Assembly (NCBI GenBank): GCA_023213315.1
Contig: JAKCPI010003260.1
Coordinates: 124,001 to 188,000 of the forward strand
From: Euborellia annulipes
Lineage: Eukaryota > Arthropoda > Insecta > Dermaptera > Anisolabididae
Length of the DNA stretch: 64,000 nt
Reading direction: 5' to 3'
Shown piece by piece: positions 1 through 8,703 of this stretch. The notes under the pieces were generated by a model. It saw only the letters and a program-made list of their open reading frames with translations, did no database searches and was not told the origin of the DNA. Each line of letters starts with the position of its first letter. Position 1 is the first letter of the stretch. The translations under genes were made by a program, and so were the position numbers.

Positions 1-180
1 AGGCGAAAATATTAAATGTCATGCATGTGGTTGGCCACTTGTTCCTGAAGAAGCCGAGTTGCCAAGTTATGAACATGGTGTTTCTTGCAAATATTGTATT
101 GATAAAACATCTGAGAAACAAAAGAAGGTTTCCGTATGCGTCAATCACAAATTACTGCAGCAAAACGCAAACGTCTTTAA
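1..180 (+). CDS. trhO: TrhO (YceA) rhodanese-family tRNA hydroxylase, C-terminal fragment with frameshift
   Basis: This is the C-terminal end of a gene that enters from the left edge. Reading from base 2 gives a Cys-rich segment, CHACGWPL followed by a GVSCKYC motif, which is the paired-cysteine tail of the TrhO/YceA family. That family makes 5-hydroxyuridine in tRNA wobble positions using a rhodanese domain (not in this window). After residue ~42 the frame changes: the plausible basic tail (GFRMRQSQ, ending RKRL) lies in another frame and stops at 180, whereas the frame read from base 2 runs on to 196. A single indel in the A-rich stretch near 118-128 explains this. The terminator just downstream fits the gene end. 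Identification rests only on the tail. Confidence 0.65.
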
Positions 181-208
181 TCTCAATCAATTTTAAAATG
201 CTTCACTC

Positions 209-237
209 AACCGCAGCTTATTGGCTGCGGTTTTTAT
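209..237 (+). terminator. Rho-independent terminator after trhO
   Basis: A 7-bp GC-rich stem (CCGCAGC / GCTGCGG) with a short loop is followed by a run of T. It lies 30 bases after the expected trhO stop and ahead of dedA, so it probably ends trhO transcription. Confidence 0.8.
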
Positions 238-327
238 TTAGATATTTTAACAACACAACAAATTCTCACTATATTTTGATAAATGAAAACCATACCATGT
301 TTATAACGCCCTATTTTTATATATAAA

Positions 328-909
328 ATGACTGATTGGATTATTTCGATCATGGAGCAACTTGGTTACTTTGGTATTGCTCTTTTGATGTTTTTAGACA
401 ATGTTTTCCCGCCGATTCCCTCAGAAGTGATTATGCCATCAGCTGGGTTTGCTGCATCTAAAGGTCAATTATTATTATCGGGTGTGATTATCGCAGGCAG
501 CATCGGTTCATTGGTTGCAGCAGCGTTGTTGTATTGGGTGGGTCGAAAAATCCCAAATCAAAGCATTTTTAATTGGGTTGACCGCTATGGTAAATACCTT
601 TTTATCAAATCAGAAGATGTCAAAAAAGCTTTAGATTGGTTTGAAAAATATGGACATCGCGTGGTTTTCTTTGGGCGAATGGTTCCCGCAGTTCGTTCTT
701 TGATTAGTATCCCTGCAGGCATGAGTCATATGCCCTTTTGGAAATTTATGCTGTATAGCAGCGTAGGGACAATTATCTGGACCACTTTTCTTGCATGTGT
801 CGGTTATTATTTTGGAAACAATATAGAACTCATGCAACAAATTTTTAGTCGCGTGGGCTATGTGATCATTACCATTGTTCTAATTTTAGTTGCTTATTTT
901 TTTCTATAA
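328..909 (+). CDS. DedA family membrane protein (SNARE-associated/VTT domain)
   Basis: A 193-residue polytopic inner-membrane protein of the DedA/VTT family. These are half-transporter-like proteins linked to flipping of polyprenyl-phosphate or phospholipid carriers and to envelope homeostasis. Diagnostic features are the N-terminal hydrophobic segment with LDNVFPPIPSE (residues ~23-33), a GxxxGxxxxY-type segment near residues 57-70, the central FFGRMVPAVRS motif (~115-125, the conserved R-x-x-P of the family) and further hydrophobic helices to the end. The ATG at 328 starts directly before the first helix; the ribosome-binding site is weak. The C-terminus is probably altered: in the T-run at ~896-903 one fewer T would give a basic tail (YKKSKAR) ending at 928, as is usual for this family. 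No operon partner is seen. Confidence 0.85.
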   Translation: MTDWIISIMEQLGYFGIALLMFLDNVFPPIPSEVIMPSAGFAASKGQLLLSGVIIAGSIGSLVAAALLYWVGRKIPNQSIFNWVDRYGKYLFIKSEDVKKALDWFEKYGHRVVFFGRMVPAVRSLISIPAGMSHMPFWKFMLYSSVGTIIWTTFLACVGYYFGNNIELMQQIFSRVGYVIITIVLILVAYFFL

Positions 910-1536
910 AAAATCAAAAGCACGCTAAAAATTATTATGCTCCCAGCATTCAATTAAAACACACTATTTGTGTACATTGAGATTTGTGTGCATTGAGTCA
1001 AGCAGACAAATTTGTATTTGCTTGGCCAAGCTCTATGTTCTTAACATTAGCTGTCTGGCAAATAATCAGCGAATTCCAAAAATAACCACAAAGACATTAG
1101 AGCTTTCATAAATCAAAATGATCATGCGAAATGAAGCTTGATAGTTCCTTCTCGCTGAGGAAAAGCTAGGATGAGAGGCACTATCTGTTGATTTATGGGT
1201 TTTAACAGGATTTATAAAAGAAGCCTATTGTTTATATTTTCTTATACTCCCCGTTTCACCAATGCCGACCAATTGAAACACGATCACCATATATAAATAG
1301 CATCACTGTATAAAAATCACCCAACCGTAAACAATACACCACAGCGATCGTAAAAAATCACCACACATTCGATGTGAGCAAAACTTCCGAGCGATTGAGA
1401 AATTTGAGTGAATTCAACGGCAAGCACTATACATTCCAAAAAATCATGTATTTCATCAAAATATTATCGCTTTAACCCAATACAAATATATGAAAAATAT
1501 AAAAATAATTAAAACTGTGTAAAAAAGGATACATGA
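910..1536. other. Bacterial intergenic region without a supported gene
   Basis: About 620 bases, AT-rich, with no ORF resembling a protein and no clear RNA gene. It may contain the promoter for the downstream exporter gene. It is unusually long for this otherwise dense gene layout, so a decayed gene is possible but not recognised. Confidence 0.5.
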
Positions 1537-2146
1537 GTGAATGAAATGATTGCTGTGATCTTAATCACCTGCTTGGCAGTAATAAGTCCTGGCGCTGATT
1601 TTGCTATCGTGACACGAAACAGTTATTTATATGGTCGAAATATTGGATTAAGCACTGCTTTAGGTATTGCTTGCGGTGTTTGGATACATGTGGGTTATAG
1701 CCTACTTGGCCTGGGTTTTTTTAAAAAATCATATGCCCTATCTTTTACAAACAATTCAATATATTGGCGCTGCTTATTTAATTTATCTTGGCTATAAAAC
1801 ATTTACGCAGGCAAAAATAAAACTGGATGAAATTGGTGTTGGTATCAGTAGCTGGCAAGCGTTTAAACATGGTTTTTTAACCAATAGCCTAAATCCCAAA
1901 ACAACTTTATTTGTAATCAGTTTATTTGCTCAGCTGATGACTTCTACAGGAAATTCGACCATTCAGCTTTTTGCTTATGGTGCGTTTATTTCGTTGAGTC
2001 ATTTTGTTTGGTTTGGCTTGATTGCCTTATTTTGTGCACATCCCAGCATACGAAATAAAATTTTAGATCGCCAAGTGGTGACCAATCGTGTGATTGGCCT
2101 TTTACTGTTTATTTTAGGTTGTAGCCTATTATTTGCACGGTTTTAA
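1537..2146 (+). pseudogene. LysE/RhtB family amino-acid exporter, frameshifted
   Basis: Two overlapping frames together make one LysE/RhtB-type exporter of about 203 residues, close to the normal family length. The first frame (GTG at 1537) carries the N-terminal helix with the family SPGADF motif (usually SPGPDF) at residues ~17-22 and the following G-rich helix. The second frame supplies the family's GAAYLIYLG motif, the cytoplasmic stretch with NPKTTLF, and the last two or three membrane helices. The switch lies in the T6-A6 run at about 1716-1730, so one homopolymer indel is the likely cause. The protein would export amino acids or their analogues from the cytoplasm; the substrate cannot be told. 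The gene ends at a terminator shared with the convergent UPF0149 gene. Confidence 0.8.
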
Positions 2147-2167
2147 CTATTGGCGTAAATCACCAAC

Positions 2168-2207
2168 AAAAAAAGCATGCCACTTTTCAGTGAGCATGCT
2201 TTTTTTA
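2168..2207. terminator. Bidirectional terminator between convergent genes
   Basis: A palindrome with GCATGC in both arms is flanked by an A-run on the left and a T-run on the right. It can end transcription of the LysE-type gene from the left and of the UPF0149 gene from the right. Confidence 0.85.
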
Positions 2208-2217
2208 TACGCGCAAA

Positions 2218-2742
2218 TTAATTTGGTGTGTGGTACATCAAATAAATTTCATTTAGATTTTCAGGAATTTCTTCAGCAATCTCGTCCATTAACTGGCCGT
2301 TGCGGCGGAAAGATTCCATTTGAGGATCTTCATCATCAATACCACTGAACACCATCATTGGTAGTGTGAGATCAACAACTTGATCTTCATATTCTGGTGC
2401 AAACCAAGCTTCTTCATTCAGGAACATTGCATCGACAAAGCCAACACTCCAGTCGCCTAAGCTTGATTCAACATCAGCTTCTTCAATTTCAAAAGGAAAT
2501 GTAATTCCTTCTTCATTGGCTAAGTTTTGACGAATCGCTTCAAGCCATGCTTTGATTTGTACAATGATTTCTGCTGGAACTTTCTTTTGATTATTATCAA
2601 ATAGCTCATCAAGCCATTTATCAAAAGTAGGACCAACCGCAATTGCGCACAAGAAACCATGAGTCGCTGCGAAATCTAGACCAAATTCATTTTGGTCACC
2701 ATCTAGATAATCACTCAGTAGGTCTAAATCTAAAGCACTCAT
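2218..2742 (-). CDS. UPF0149 (YecA/YgfB) family protein
   Basis: A 174-residue acidic soluble protein of the UPF0149 family, whose general biochemical role is not settled. Recognisable parts are the N-terminal LSDYLDG helix, the THGFLCAIAVGP segment (residues ~29-40, the most conserved part of the family), the GDWSVGFVDAM stretch in the middle, and a C-terminal acidic helix with RRNGQL near ~143. There is no C-terminal SEC-C zinc motif, which separates it from full-length YecA. The start at 2742 lies just before the first helix. It is convergent with the exporter gene and 66 bases downstream of the acidic gene at 2809-3015, so the two may be one transcript. Confidence 0.85.
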   Translation of the reverse strand: MSALDLDLLSDYLDGDQNEFGLDFAATHGFLCAIAVGPTFDKWLDELFDNNQKKVPAEIIVQIKAWLEAIRQNLANEEGITFPFEIEEADVESSLGDWSVGFVDAMFLNEEAWFAPEYEDQVVDLTLPMMVFSGIDDEDPQMESFRRNGQLMDEIAEEIPENLNEIYLMYHTPN

Positions 2743-2808
2743 TTTGTTTCCAGTAAATTTGTATCAGATTTAAGCATAGCATTTTCCCACGCCATGCCCA
2801 ATGAATTT

Positions 2809-3015
2809 TTAATCTTCGTCATCAAAATCATCGTCATCATCAATGTCATAATCAAAATCTTTTAAATCTTTTTCTAAACGACGTTGAGCAAGTAAATCAT
2901 CGATCAAACGTCGCTTTTCTAAAGATTCTTTGGCGCTAATTTTGCTTGATGACTCATCGAAACTAACATCATCATCACCGTAGTTATCATCTAGTTCAAA
3001 ATCTGTAGAAGACAC
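2809..3015 (-). CDS. Small acidic protein, PA3496-like
   Basis: A 68-residue protein with acidic ends around a central charged helix (KESLEKRRLIDDLLAQRRLEKDLK region split over residues ~29-53). This pattern of K/R-rich helix followed by DFDYDIDDDD matches short proteins annotated as the PA3496-type putative envelope integrity family in gammaproteobacteria. No signal peptide or membrane segment is seen. It is transcribed in the same direction as the UPF0149 gene that follows and diverges from rpoD. Low sequence complexity makes family assignment uncertain, but the ORF is well formed and sits in a normal gene slot. Confidence 0.65.
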   Translation of the reverse strand: MSSTDFELDDNYGDDDVSFDESSSKISAKESLEKRRLIDDLLAQRRLEKDLKDFDYDIDDDDDFDDED

Positions 3016-3400
3016 TAAAACTACCTCATAATGAAAAAAAGTGAATGGGTCTAGGCGCTATTTATCTGTCTTCAGAAAACTTGTCAAGTTTTTTCCGTTT
3101 TTTTTACATTTAAATGCGAATTTGGGCTTTTTTCGAGCCCTATTTTATGTAATGATATAATCCACCCTGCGTCTTACTATTTTATGACATTTTCTGAATA
3201 GAAATCGCACGGGATGATCTTGAAAATAACAATTTCACCCCCACCTATTTGATTGAATTTAAATTCTGAATATTTTATCGGACAGTTTTATGCTGATTTC
3301 TTCCGATGGAATATGCGAGCTATTCAAAGATATATTTTAACAGATTGTGCGATTACGCACGGTTTTTCATTGCCACAGATTCAACGAGAAGAGAGTAAAG
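3016..3400. promoter_or_regulatory. Divergent intergenic region upstream of rpoD
   Basis: A 385-base region between the divergent acidic gene and rpoD, so it should hold promoters in both directions. A hairpin at about 3123-3146 (GGGCT / AGCCC) followed by a T-rich stretch could act as a terminator or leader structure. Just before the rpoD ATG a purine-rich GAGAAGAG serves as the ribosome-binding site. No individual -35/-10 pair could be fixed with confidence. Confidence 0.5.
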
Positions 3401-5294
3401 ATGAGCGAAATGCATTCCCCTACTTCCCAAGTAGCGGCTCTTATTAGCCGAGGCAAAGAACAAGGTTACTTAACCTACGCTGAGGTTAACGATCATCTCC
3501 CAGACTCGATCACCGAAAGCGAACAGATTGAAGACATTATCCAAATGCTTCAAGACGTTGGTATTCCAGTTCATGAACGTGCACCTGAAACTGACGATGC
3601 AATGTTCGAAGGGAATAGCGAAGCTGGCGATGAAGTTGCAGAAGAAGAAGCTGCAGCAGTACTTGCCTCTGTAGAAAATGAGCCAGGTCGTACCCACTGA
3701 CCCAGTACGTATGTATATGCGTGAAATGGGTACGTTGAACTTTTAACACGTGAAGGCGAAATTAGTATTGCCAAACGTATTGAAGAAGGTATTCGTGACG
3801 TTTTGCATTCAATTGCATACTGGCCAAATGCTGTAGAAGTTGTTTTACAAGAATATAAAAGATTATGAAACTGGCGAACGTCGCCTTGCCGATATTTTAT
3901 CGAGGCTATTTAGATCCTGAATCCTGACGAAGTGATTCCAGAAGTTTTAGAAGACGAAGCTGAAGTAATCGTTGAAGAAGAAGATAGTTCTGCAAAACCG
4001 ACTAAAGAAGTGAAGTTGGATGATGAAGACGAAGAAGAAGAGTCTGAAAGTGATGACGATTCTGAAGGTGAATCTGGTCCAGATCCTGAAATCGCAAAAG
4101 CGCGTTTTGAAGAGCTAGAAGCAGTTTGGAACAGTGCAAAAGTTGCAATTGCGCAACATGGCCGTAACAGTACTCAAGGTACTGAGGCAATGGAAGCACT
4201 GGCAACTGTGTTTATGATGTTTAAATTTACGCCGCGTTTATTTGACATCATTTCAGAGATGATTCGTGGCACGCACGAACAAATTCGTACCTCTGAACGT
4301 GAAGTGATGCGTTATGCAGTTCGTCGTGGTCGTATGGATCGTACACAGTTCCGTACATCGTTCCCGGGTCAGGAATCAAATCCTGCTTGGTTAGATGAAC
4401 AAATTGCAAAAGCACCTGCTGAATTAAAAGGCTATTTAGAAAAAGTTCGTCCAGATGTATTGGCATTCCAACAAAAGATTGCTGATATTGAAAAAGACCT
4501 TGATCTAAACGTTAAAGAAATTAAAGACATTTCTAAACGTATGGCGATTGGTGAAGCCAAAGCTCGTCGTGCCAAGAAAGAAATGGTTGAAGCCAACTTA
4601 CGTTTGGTAATTTCAATTGCGAAAAAATACACAAACCGTGGTTTACAATTCTTGGATTTAATTCAAGAAGGTAACATTGGTTTGATGAAAGCGGTAGACA
4701 AGTTTGAATACCGTCGTGGTTATAAGTTCTCGACCTATGCAACATGGTGGATTCGTCAGGCGATTACCCGTTCAATCGCGGACCAAGCACGTACAATTCG
4801 TATCCCTGTACATATGATCGAAACGATTAACAAGATCAACCGTGTATCTCGCCAATTACTTCAAGAAATGGGTCGTGAACCGACTCCTGAAGAATTAGGT
4901 GAACGTCTAGAAATGGACGAAGTTAAAGTTCGTAAGGTGCTTAAGATTGCTAAAGAGCCAATTTCTATGGAAACGCCAATCGGTGATGATGAAGATTCTC
5001 ATCTTGGCGATTTCATTGAAGATAGTAACATCACTTCACCAGTCGATGCTGCGACTTCAGAAGGCTTAAAAGAAGCAACACGTGAAGTACTTGAAAACTT
5101 AACTGAACGTGAAGCAAAAGTCTTAAAAATGCGTTTTGGTATCGACATGCCGACTGACCACACTTTGGAAGAAGTAGGTAAACAGTTTGATGTAACCCGT
5201 GAACGTATTCGTCAGATTGAAGCCAAAGCTTTACGAAAACTTCGTCATCCTTCTGCGTTCAGAACACTTACGTTCGTTCCTTGAAAATGACTAA
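3401..5294 (+). CDS. rpoD: RNA polymerase sigma-70 factor RpoD, with several single-base indels
   Basis: This is the housekeeping sigma factor that directs RNA polymerase to most promoters. The ATG at 3401 follows a purine-rich ribosome-binding site. Region 1.1 covers residues ~5-80; a long acidic non-conserved region follows. Region 2 holds [19 protein letters not shown] and the -10-binding [11 protein letters not shown]; region 3 and the region 4 helix-turn-helix ([17 protein letters not shown]) follow. The frame is broken between ~3690 and ~3925 by about five indels: extra C near 3693, missing G near 3734, extra A near 3860, extra G near 3903 and extra C near 3924. Another extra base near 5255 spoils the normal C-terminus, whose stop is then at 5292-5294. 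An essential gene cannot carry these in a living cell, so they are sequencing errors or post-transfer decay. Confidence 0.93.
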
Positions 5295-5373
5295 GTTGAA
5301 TTTGTTCAATCTATGAATACTTTCGGGACTTGAAAATCAATCGAGTAACCCCATTAAGTATTTAAGAGAAACA

Positions 5374-5402
5374 CTATGCCTGCACTTATGCAGGCATTGT
5401 TG
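5374..5402 (+). terminator. Possible terminator or leader hairpin between rpoD and ybeD
   Basis: A perfect short hairpin (ATGCCTGC / GCAGGCAT) lies 80 bases after the rpoD stop, with only a weak T-rich tail. It may attenuate read-through from rpoD into ybeD. Confidence 0.45.
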
Positions 5403-5421
5403 ATAAATTAGAGGTGAAAAA

Positions 5422-5709
5422 ATGTTAGACCGCACTCCATCTCGCGAATTACAAGAAGATCTTTGGGTTTTTCCAATGGATTACCCAATTAAATTGATTG
5501 GTAATGCGGGTGAAGAATTACGTGGTGCTGTAGTTGAAATTTTGGTAAAACATTTCCCTGAATTTAATGAAGCGACACTTGTTGTACAACCATCACGTAC
5601 TGGTAAATATCATTCGATTACAGCTCAATTACGTTTTGAAGAGCTTGAGCAAGTGCATGCCTTGTATGCTGACCTTGCTGCTTGCGAACATATTCGTACT
5701 GCCTTGTAA
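5422..5709 (+). CDS. ybeD: YbeD family (DUF493) protein
   Basis: A 95-residue protein of the YbeD/DUF493 family, which has a small ACT-like alpha/beta fold and has been linked to lipoate metabolism or regulation by its constant neighbourhood to lipB. The family signature FPMDYPIKLIG lies at residues ~12-22 and the second half (SRTGKYHSITAQ, ~60-71) matches the conserved core. The ATG at 5422 has a GAGGTG ribosome-binding site seven bases upstream. It lies directly before lipB, as in many gammaproteobacteria, though a strong terminator separates the two here. Confidence 0.9.
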   Translation: MLDRTPSRELQEDLWVFPMDYPIKLIGNAGEELRGAVVEILVKHFPEFNEATLVVQPSRTGKYHSITAQLRFEELEQVHALYADLAACEHIRTAL

Positions 5710-5723
5710 TGCTGAAATGAATT

Positions 5724-5753
5724 AAAAAACACGCCACAATGGCGTGTTTTTTT
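5724..5753 (+). terminator. Rho-independent terminator after ybeD
   Basis: An 8-bp stem (AACACGCC / GGCGTGTT) with a five-base loop, preceded by A-run and followed by a seven-T run, 19 bases after the ybeD stop. Confidence 0.9.
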
Positions 5754-5879
5754 CACCCTGATTTTATCGGGGAATATGCCCTGCTGGCTTATTTGCAAAT
5801 GATCAGCAATTGCTTTCACTTTTCCAAACTAAATTTCTTTATAATTAAAGCGATTTCTATATTTTAAGGGCACTTGTCT

Positions 5880-6569
5880 GTGAACGATGCTGTTCTAAAA
5901 CCACATCTGATTATTCGTCAATATCAAGACTTAACGCCTTATGCCGAGCGTTTTCAGGAAATGAAATCTTTTACTGAACAACGTGATGAAAATTCTCCAG
6001 ATCAGCTTTGGATCTTGCAACATCCTGACGTACTGACTCAGGGACAAGCCGGCAAACCTGAACATATTTTAATGCACAGTGATATCCCTGTTGTTCAATC
6101 AGATCGTGGTGGACAAGTTACCTGGCATGGTCCTGGTCAAATGGTGATTTATTTCATGTTTGATTTGAATCGCTTGAAATGGAATGTGCGTACATTGGTC
6201 ACTTATGCAGAGCACTTAATGATCAATCTGCTCAAGAAATATGATGTCGATGCCTATGCCAAAGCTGATGCACCAGGTGTTTATGTCAACGAACGTAAAA
6301 TTGGTTCACTGGGCTTTAAAATCCGCAGAGGACGTAGTTATCACGGGTTAGCATTAAATATTGATTGTAACTTAGATGGCTTCCATACCATTAACCCATG
6401 TGGTTATGCTGGTTTGGAAATGGTCCGTGTCTGCGATTTGATTAAAAATTATCCTGATTACAAGCAACTATCAAAAGATGTGATTGAGTATTTTCAACAG
6501 AGTGGTTACTTTAGTGATATTGAAGTCATCAACAAAAAGTCAAATGACCATGAAGTCATTCACAAATAA
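5880..6569 (+). CDS. lipB: Lipoyl(octanoyl) transferase LipB
   Basis: LipB transfers octanoate from acyl carrier protein to lipoyl domains of 2-oxoacid dehydrogenases, the first step of lipoate synthesis in the cytoplasm. Visible motifs are the family [12 protein letters not shown], the lysine of KIGSLGFKI and the catalytic cysteine in [11 protein letters not shown]. Both active residues are present and the length (about 229 residues) is normal. The GTG at 5880 is preferred because AAGGG at 5866-5870 is nine bases upstream; an in-frame TTG at 5874 is too close to that site. The gene follows ybeD, its usual neighbour. It appears intact, unlike rpoD. Confidence 0.93.
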   Translation: MNDAVLKPHLIIRQYQDLTPYAERFQEMKSFTEQRDENSPDQLWILQHPDVLTQGQAGKPEHILMHSDIPVVQSDRGGQVTWHGPGQMVIYFMFDLNRLKWNVRTLVTYAEHLMINLLKKYDVDAYAKADAPGVYVNERKIGSLGFKIRRGRSYHGLALNIDCNLDGFHTINPCGYAGLEMVRVCDLIKNYPDYKQLSKDVIEYFQQSGYFSDIEVINKKSNDHEVIHK

Positions 6570-6648
6570 ATCGCTTTATTTTTATCTGAAAACAAATTAG
6601 AGTAATTACTCTAAAACAAAAGTACAATTTTATATAAGGGACTAACGA

Positions 6649-7182
6649 GTGATTTCAAGTAAATCTATCAAACCCGCTTTAGAACAAGCCTATGTCAAAC
6701 TCATGATGGATGTGATTGGCAGAGGTTTGGTCATGGCGAGTCAAGTTGATGATGAAATTAAACATGAAGTATCTGTACTCCCTGTTGGTTTTACATTATC
6801 AATGAAAGTTTTTCCAAACGGCGCTTCATTTATTGCCAGAGTCAATCAAAACAAGCAGCTTGAACTGGTTAAATCTTTAGACGCTAAGCCTGATCTATCG
6901 ATTATTTTCAAACATGTTCATCATGCTTTTTTAGTCTTTTCATTTCAGGAAAGTACAGCTCAAGCTTTTGCAAATGACCGTATGATCGCAGATGGAGATG
7001 TGGCACACGCCATCCGTTTAGTGCGTTGTCTGAATAAAATGGAAGCATTAATTTTACCTAAACTGGTTGCTGAACTCGCGGTAAAAGAATATCCATCAGA
7101 ATTAAGCTTAAAAGAAAAATTAGCGGGCGCTGCAAATATCTATCTTAAAGTTGCCCAATCATATTTAAAAGGGAGTGCTTAA
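6649..7182 (+). CDS. SCP2-like sterol/lipid-binding domain protein
   Basis: A 177-residue soluble protein that I recognise only at fold level. The middle part (residues ~50-125), with alternating hydrophobic strands, a PDLSIIFKHVHHAFLVFSF segment and then AFANDRMIADGDVAHAIRL, resembles the SCP2 domain, in which a lipid-binding cavity ends with a G-[DN] turn before the last helix. The GTG start at 6649 has AAGGGA upstream. The stop is three bases from the ATG of the iron alcohol dehydrogenase and that gene's ribosome-binding site lies inside this one, so the two are translationally coupled. This suggests a joint role with an alcohol or aldehyde of lipid origin; that is inference. Confidence 0.6.
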   Translation: MISSKSIKPALEQAYVKLMMDVIGRGLVMASQVDDEIKHEVSVLPVGFTLSMKVFPNGASFIARVNQNKQLELVKSLDAKPDLSIIFKHVHHAFLVFSFQESTAQAFANDRMIADGDVAHAIRLVRCLNKMEALILPKLVAELAVKEYPSELSLKEKLAGAANIYLKVAQSYLKGSA

Positions 7183-7185
7183 CAC

Positions 7186-8370
7186 ATGGCTAAACCATAT
7201 TACGAATTTTTCTGTCCTGTAAAAGTGATCGCTGGTCATGCTGCACTCGAACATATTCCTTTCGAACTTGCATCATTAGGCGCTAAACGCCCAATGATCA
7301 TCACCGATAAAGGTGTGCGTGCCAATCACCTTTTAGCGCCTATTGAAGCTGCATTTGAATCTACTGATATTGAAATTGGCATTATTTTCGATGATGTTCC
7401 ACCTGATTCAAGCCTTGAAACAGTTCGTGCTGCAGCACAAGCGTATCGTGAAAATAACTGTGATGCGATTATTGCTGTGGGTGGTGGCTCGGTTATTGAT
7501 ACCTCTAAAACAGCCAATATTTTAGTCTCTGAGGGTGGCGATGATTTACTTAAGTATTCAGGTGCACACAACCTCCCTCGCCCACTTAAACCTTTTTTTG
7601 TGATTCCTACCACGTCTGGTACAGGCTCAGAAGTGACCTTGGCTGCGGTCGTATCAGACAATCAAAAAAATGTGAAAATGGCATTTGCCTCAAATTACCT
7701 AATGCCGCATGCGGCGATTCTCGATCCACGTATGACCCAAACATTGCCACCACATCTGACAGCAATGACAGCGATGGATGCCATGACACATGCTGTAGAA
7801 GCCTATACCTGTATTGCAGCAAATCCAATTTCCGATGCGTATGCAACTGCTGCCATCAAAAAGATCAGTACAAGTTTATTTGATGTACTGGACCATCCTA
7901 GTGATGCAACAGGCCGCTTAGAACTTGCTCAAGCCTCAACAATGGCTGGCATTGCATTTTCTAACTCGATGGTTGGTATTGTGCATTCTCTTGGTCATGC
8001 TTTAGGTGCAGTAGCGCATTTGCCTCATGGCTTATGTATGAATCTCTTTCTTCCTTATGTTTTGGAATACAACAAGGAAGTGAATGGTGACAAGATTGCC
8101 GATCTATTATTGCCACTTGCTGGTGCTGATATTTACGCACAGACCCCTGCAAACCAGCGTGCGGATAAGGCCATAGAGACGTTAAATACCATGCGTGATC
8201 GTCTCTATCATTTGACTAAGCTTCCACGTACCTTGAGTGAAACAGGTAAAGTTACTCAAGCACAGCTGGATGAAGTTGCCGAAAAAGCGCTCAATGACGG
8301 CTCAATTATTTTCAATCCGAAAGAAGCAACCTTTAAAGATTTAAAGTCAATCTTAGAAAAAGCTTGGTAA
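7186..8370 (+). CDS. Iron-containing alcohol dehydrogenase (group III)
   Basis: A 394-residue cytoplasmic NAD(P)-dependent dehydrogenase of the Fe-ADH family, interconverting an alcohol and its aldehyde or ketone. The N-terminal dinucleotide-binding half carries the GGGSVIDTSK motif (residues ~100-109) and PTTSGTGSE (~142-150). The C-terminal helical half holds the metal site: the aspartate before a DAMTHAVEAY helix, its histidine, and the HSLGHALGAVAHLPHG stretch, which supplies further ligands. Length and motif order are normal for the family. The gene is coupled to the SCP2-like gene upstream and followed by a terminator. Substrate cannot be told from sequence. Confidence 0.92.
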   Translation: MAKPYYEFFCPVKVIAGHAALEHIPFELASLGAKRPMIITDKGVRANHLLAPIEAAFESTDIEIGIIFDDVPPDSSLETVRAAAQAYRENNCDAIIAVGGGSVIDTSKTANILVSEGGDDLLKYSGAHNLPRPLKPFFVIPTTSGTGSEVTLAAVVSDNQKNVKMAFASNYLMPHAAILDPRMTQTLPPHLTAMTAMDAMTHAVEAYTCIAANPISDAYATAAIKKISTSLFDVLDHPSDATGRLELAQASTMAGIAFSNSMVGIVHSLGHALGAVAHLPHGLCMNLFLPYVLEYNKEVNGDKIADLLLPLAGADIYAQTPANQRADKAIETLNTMRDRLYHLTKLPRTLSETGKVTQAQLDEVAEKALNDGSIIFNPKEATFKDLKSILEKAW

Positions 8371-8470
8371 TTGTCTAAAATTGCGACAATATAGAGCGAG
8401 CTATTGGCACTAAGTCTATGTTTGCAGTGATGTAGTCTACAGATGAAATGTTGACAGCCCCCGATAGTAA

Positions 8471-8506
8471 ATAGCCTGATGTTTATCTAAACATCGGGCT
8501 TTTATC
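8471..8506 (+). terminator. Rho-independent terminator after the Fe-ADH gene
   Basis: A long stem (AGCCTGATGTTTA pairing with TAAACATCGGGCT, one G-T pair) with a two-base loop and a T-run, about 100 bases after the stop codon. Confidence 0.85.
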
Positions 8507-8633
8507 TTGCAGAATGGGCAGTCACTTATTTTTTGATCAAGATGGCACGTTTTCTGCTAAAAAAGCCAACAAAGTTACTGACAAATGTGACCTTTTAGAG
8601 TAGATTGGCGCACTTTTGTTTTATTCTTAGGGG

Positions 8634-8656
8634 GGATCGTTCGTCTCAAACGATCC
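8634..8656 (+). promoter_or_regulatory. Hairpin in the leader of the permease gene
   Basis: An 8-bp perfect stem (GGATCGTT / AACGATCC) lies 48 bases upstream of the permease start with no T-run after it. It could be an operator or an mRNA stabilising structure. A four-codon ORF (ATG at 8664) sits between it and the start. Confidence 0.4.
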
Positions 8657-8703
8657 TTATAAATATGACTGATCCTTGATCAACGATTAAGAGGATAACG
8701 CCG

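Noticed and set aside
631..840. Minus-strand ORF inside dedA
   Set aside because: It overlaps a clear membrane-protein gene in the opposite strand and resembles nothing.
3470..3774. Three minus-strand ORFs opposite rpoD
   Set aside because: They are shadows of the acidic rpoD region, whose GAA codons read as open frames on the other strand.
7326..7661. 111-residue minus ORF inside the Fe-ADH gene
   Set aside because: Antisense to a well-supported conserved gene; no homology recognised.
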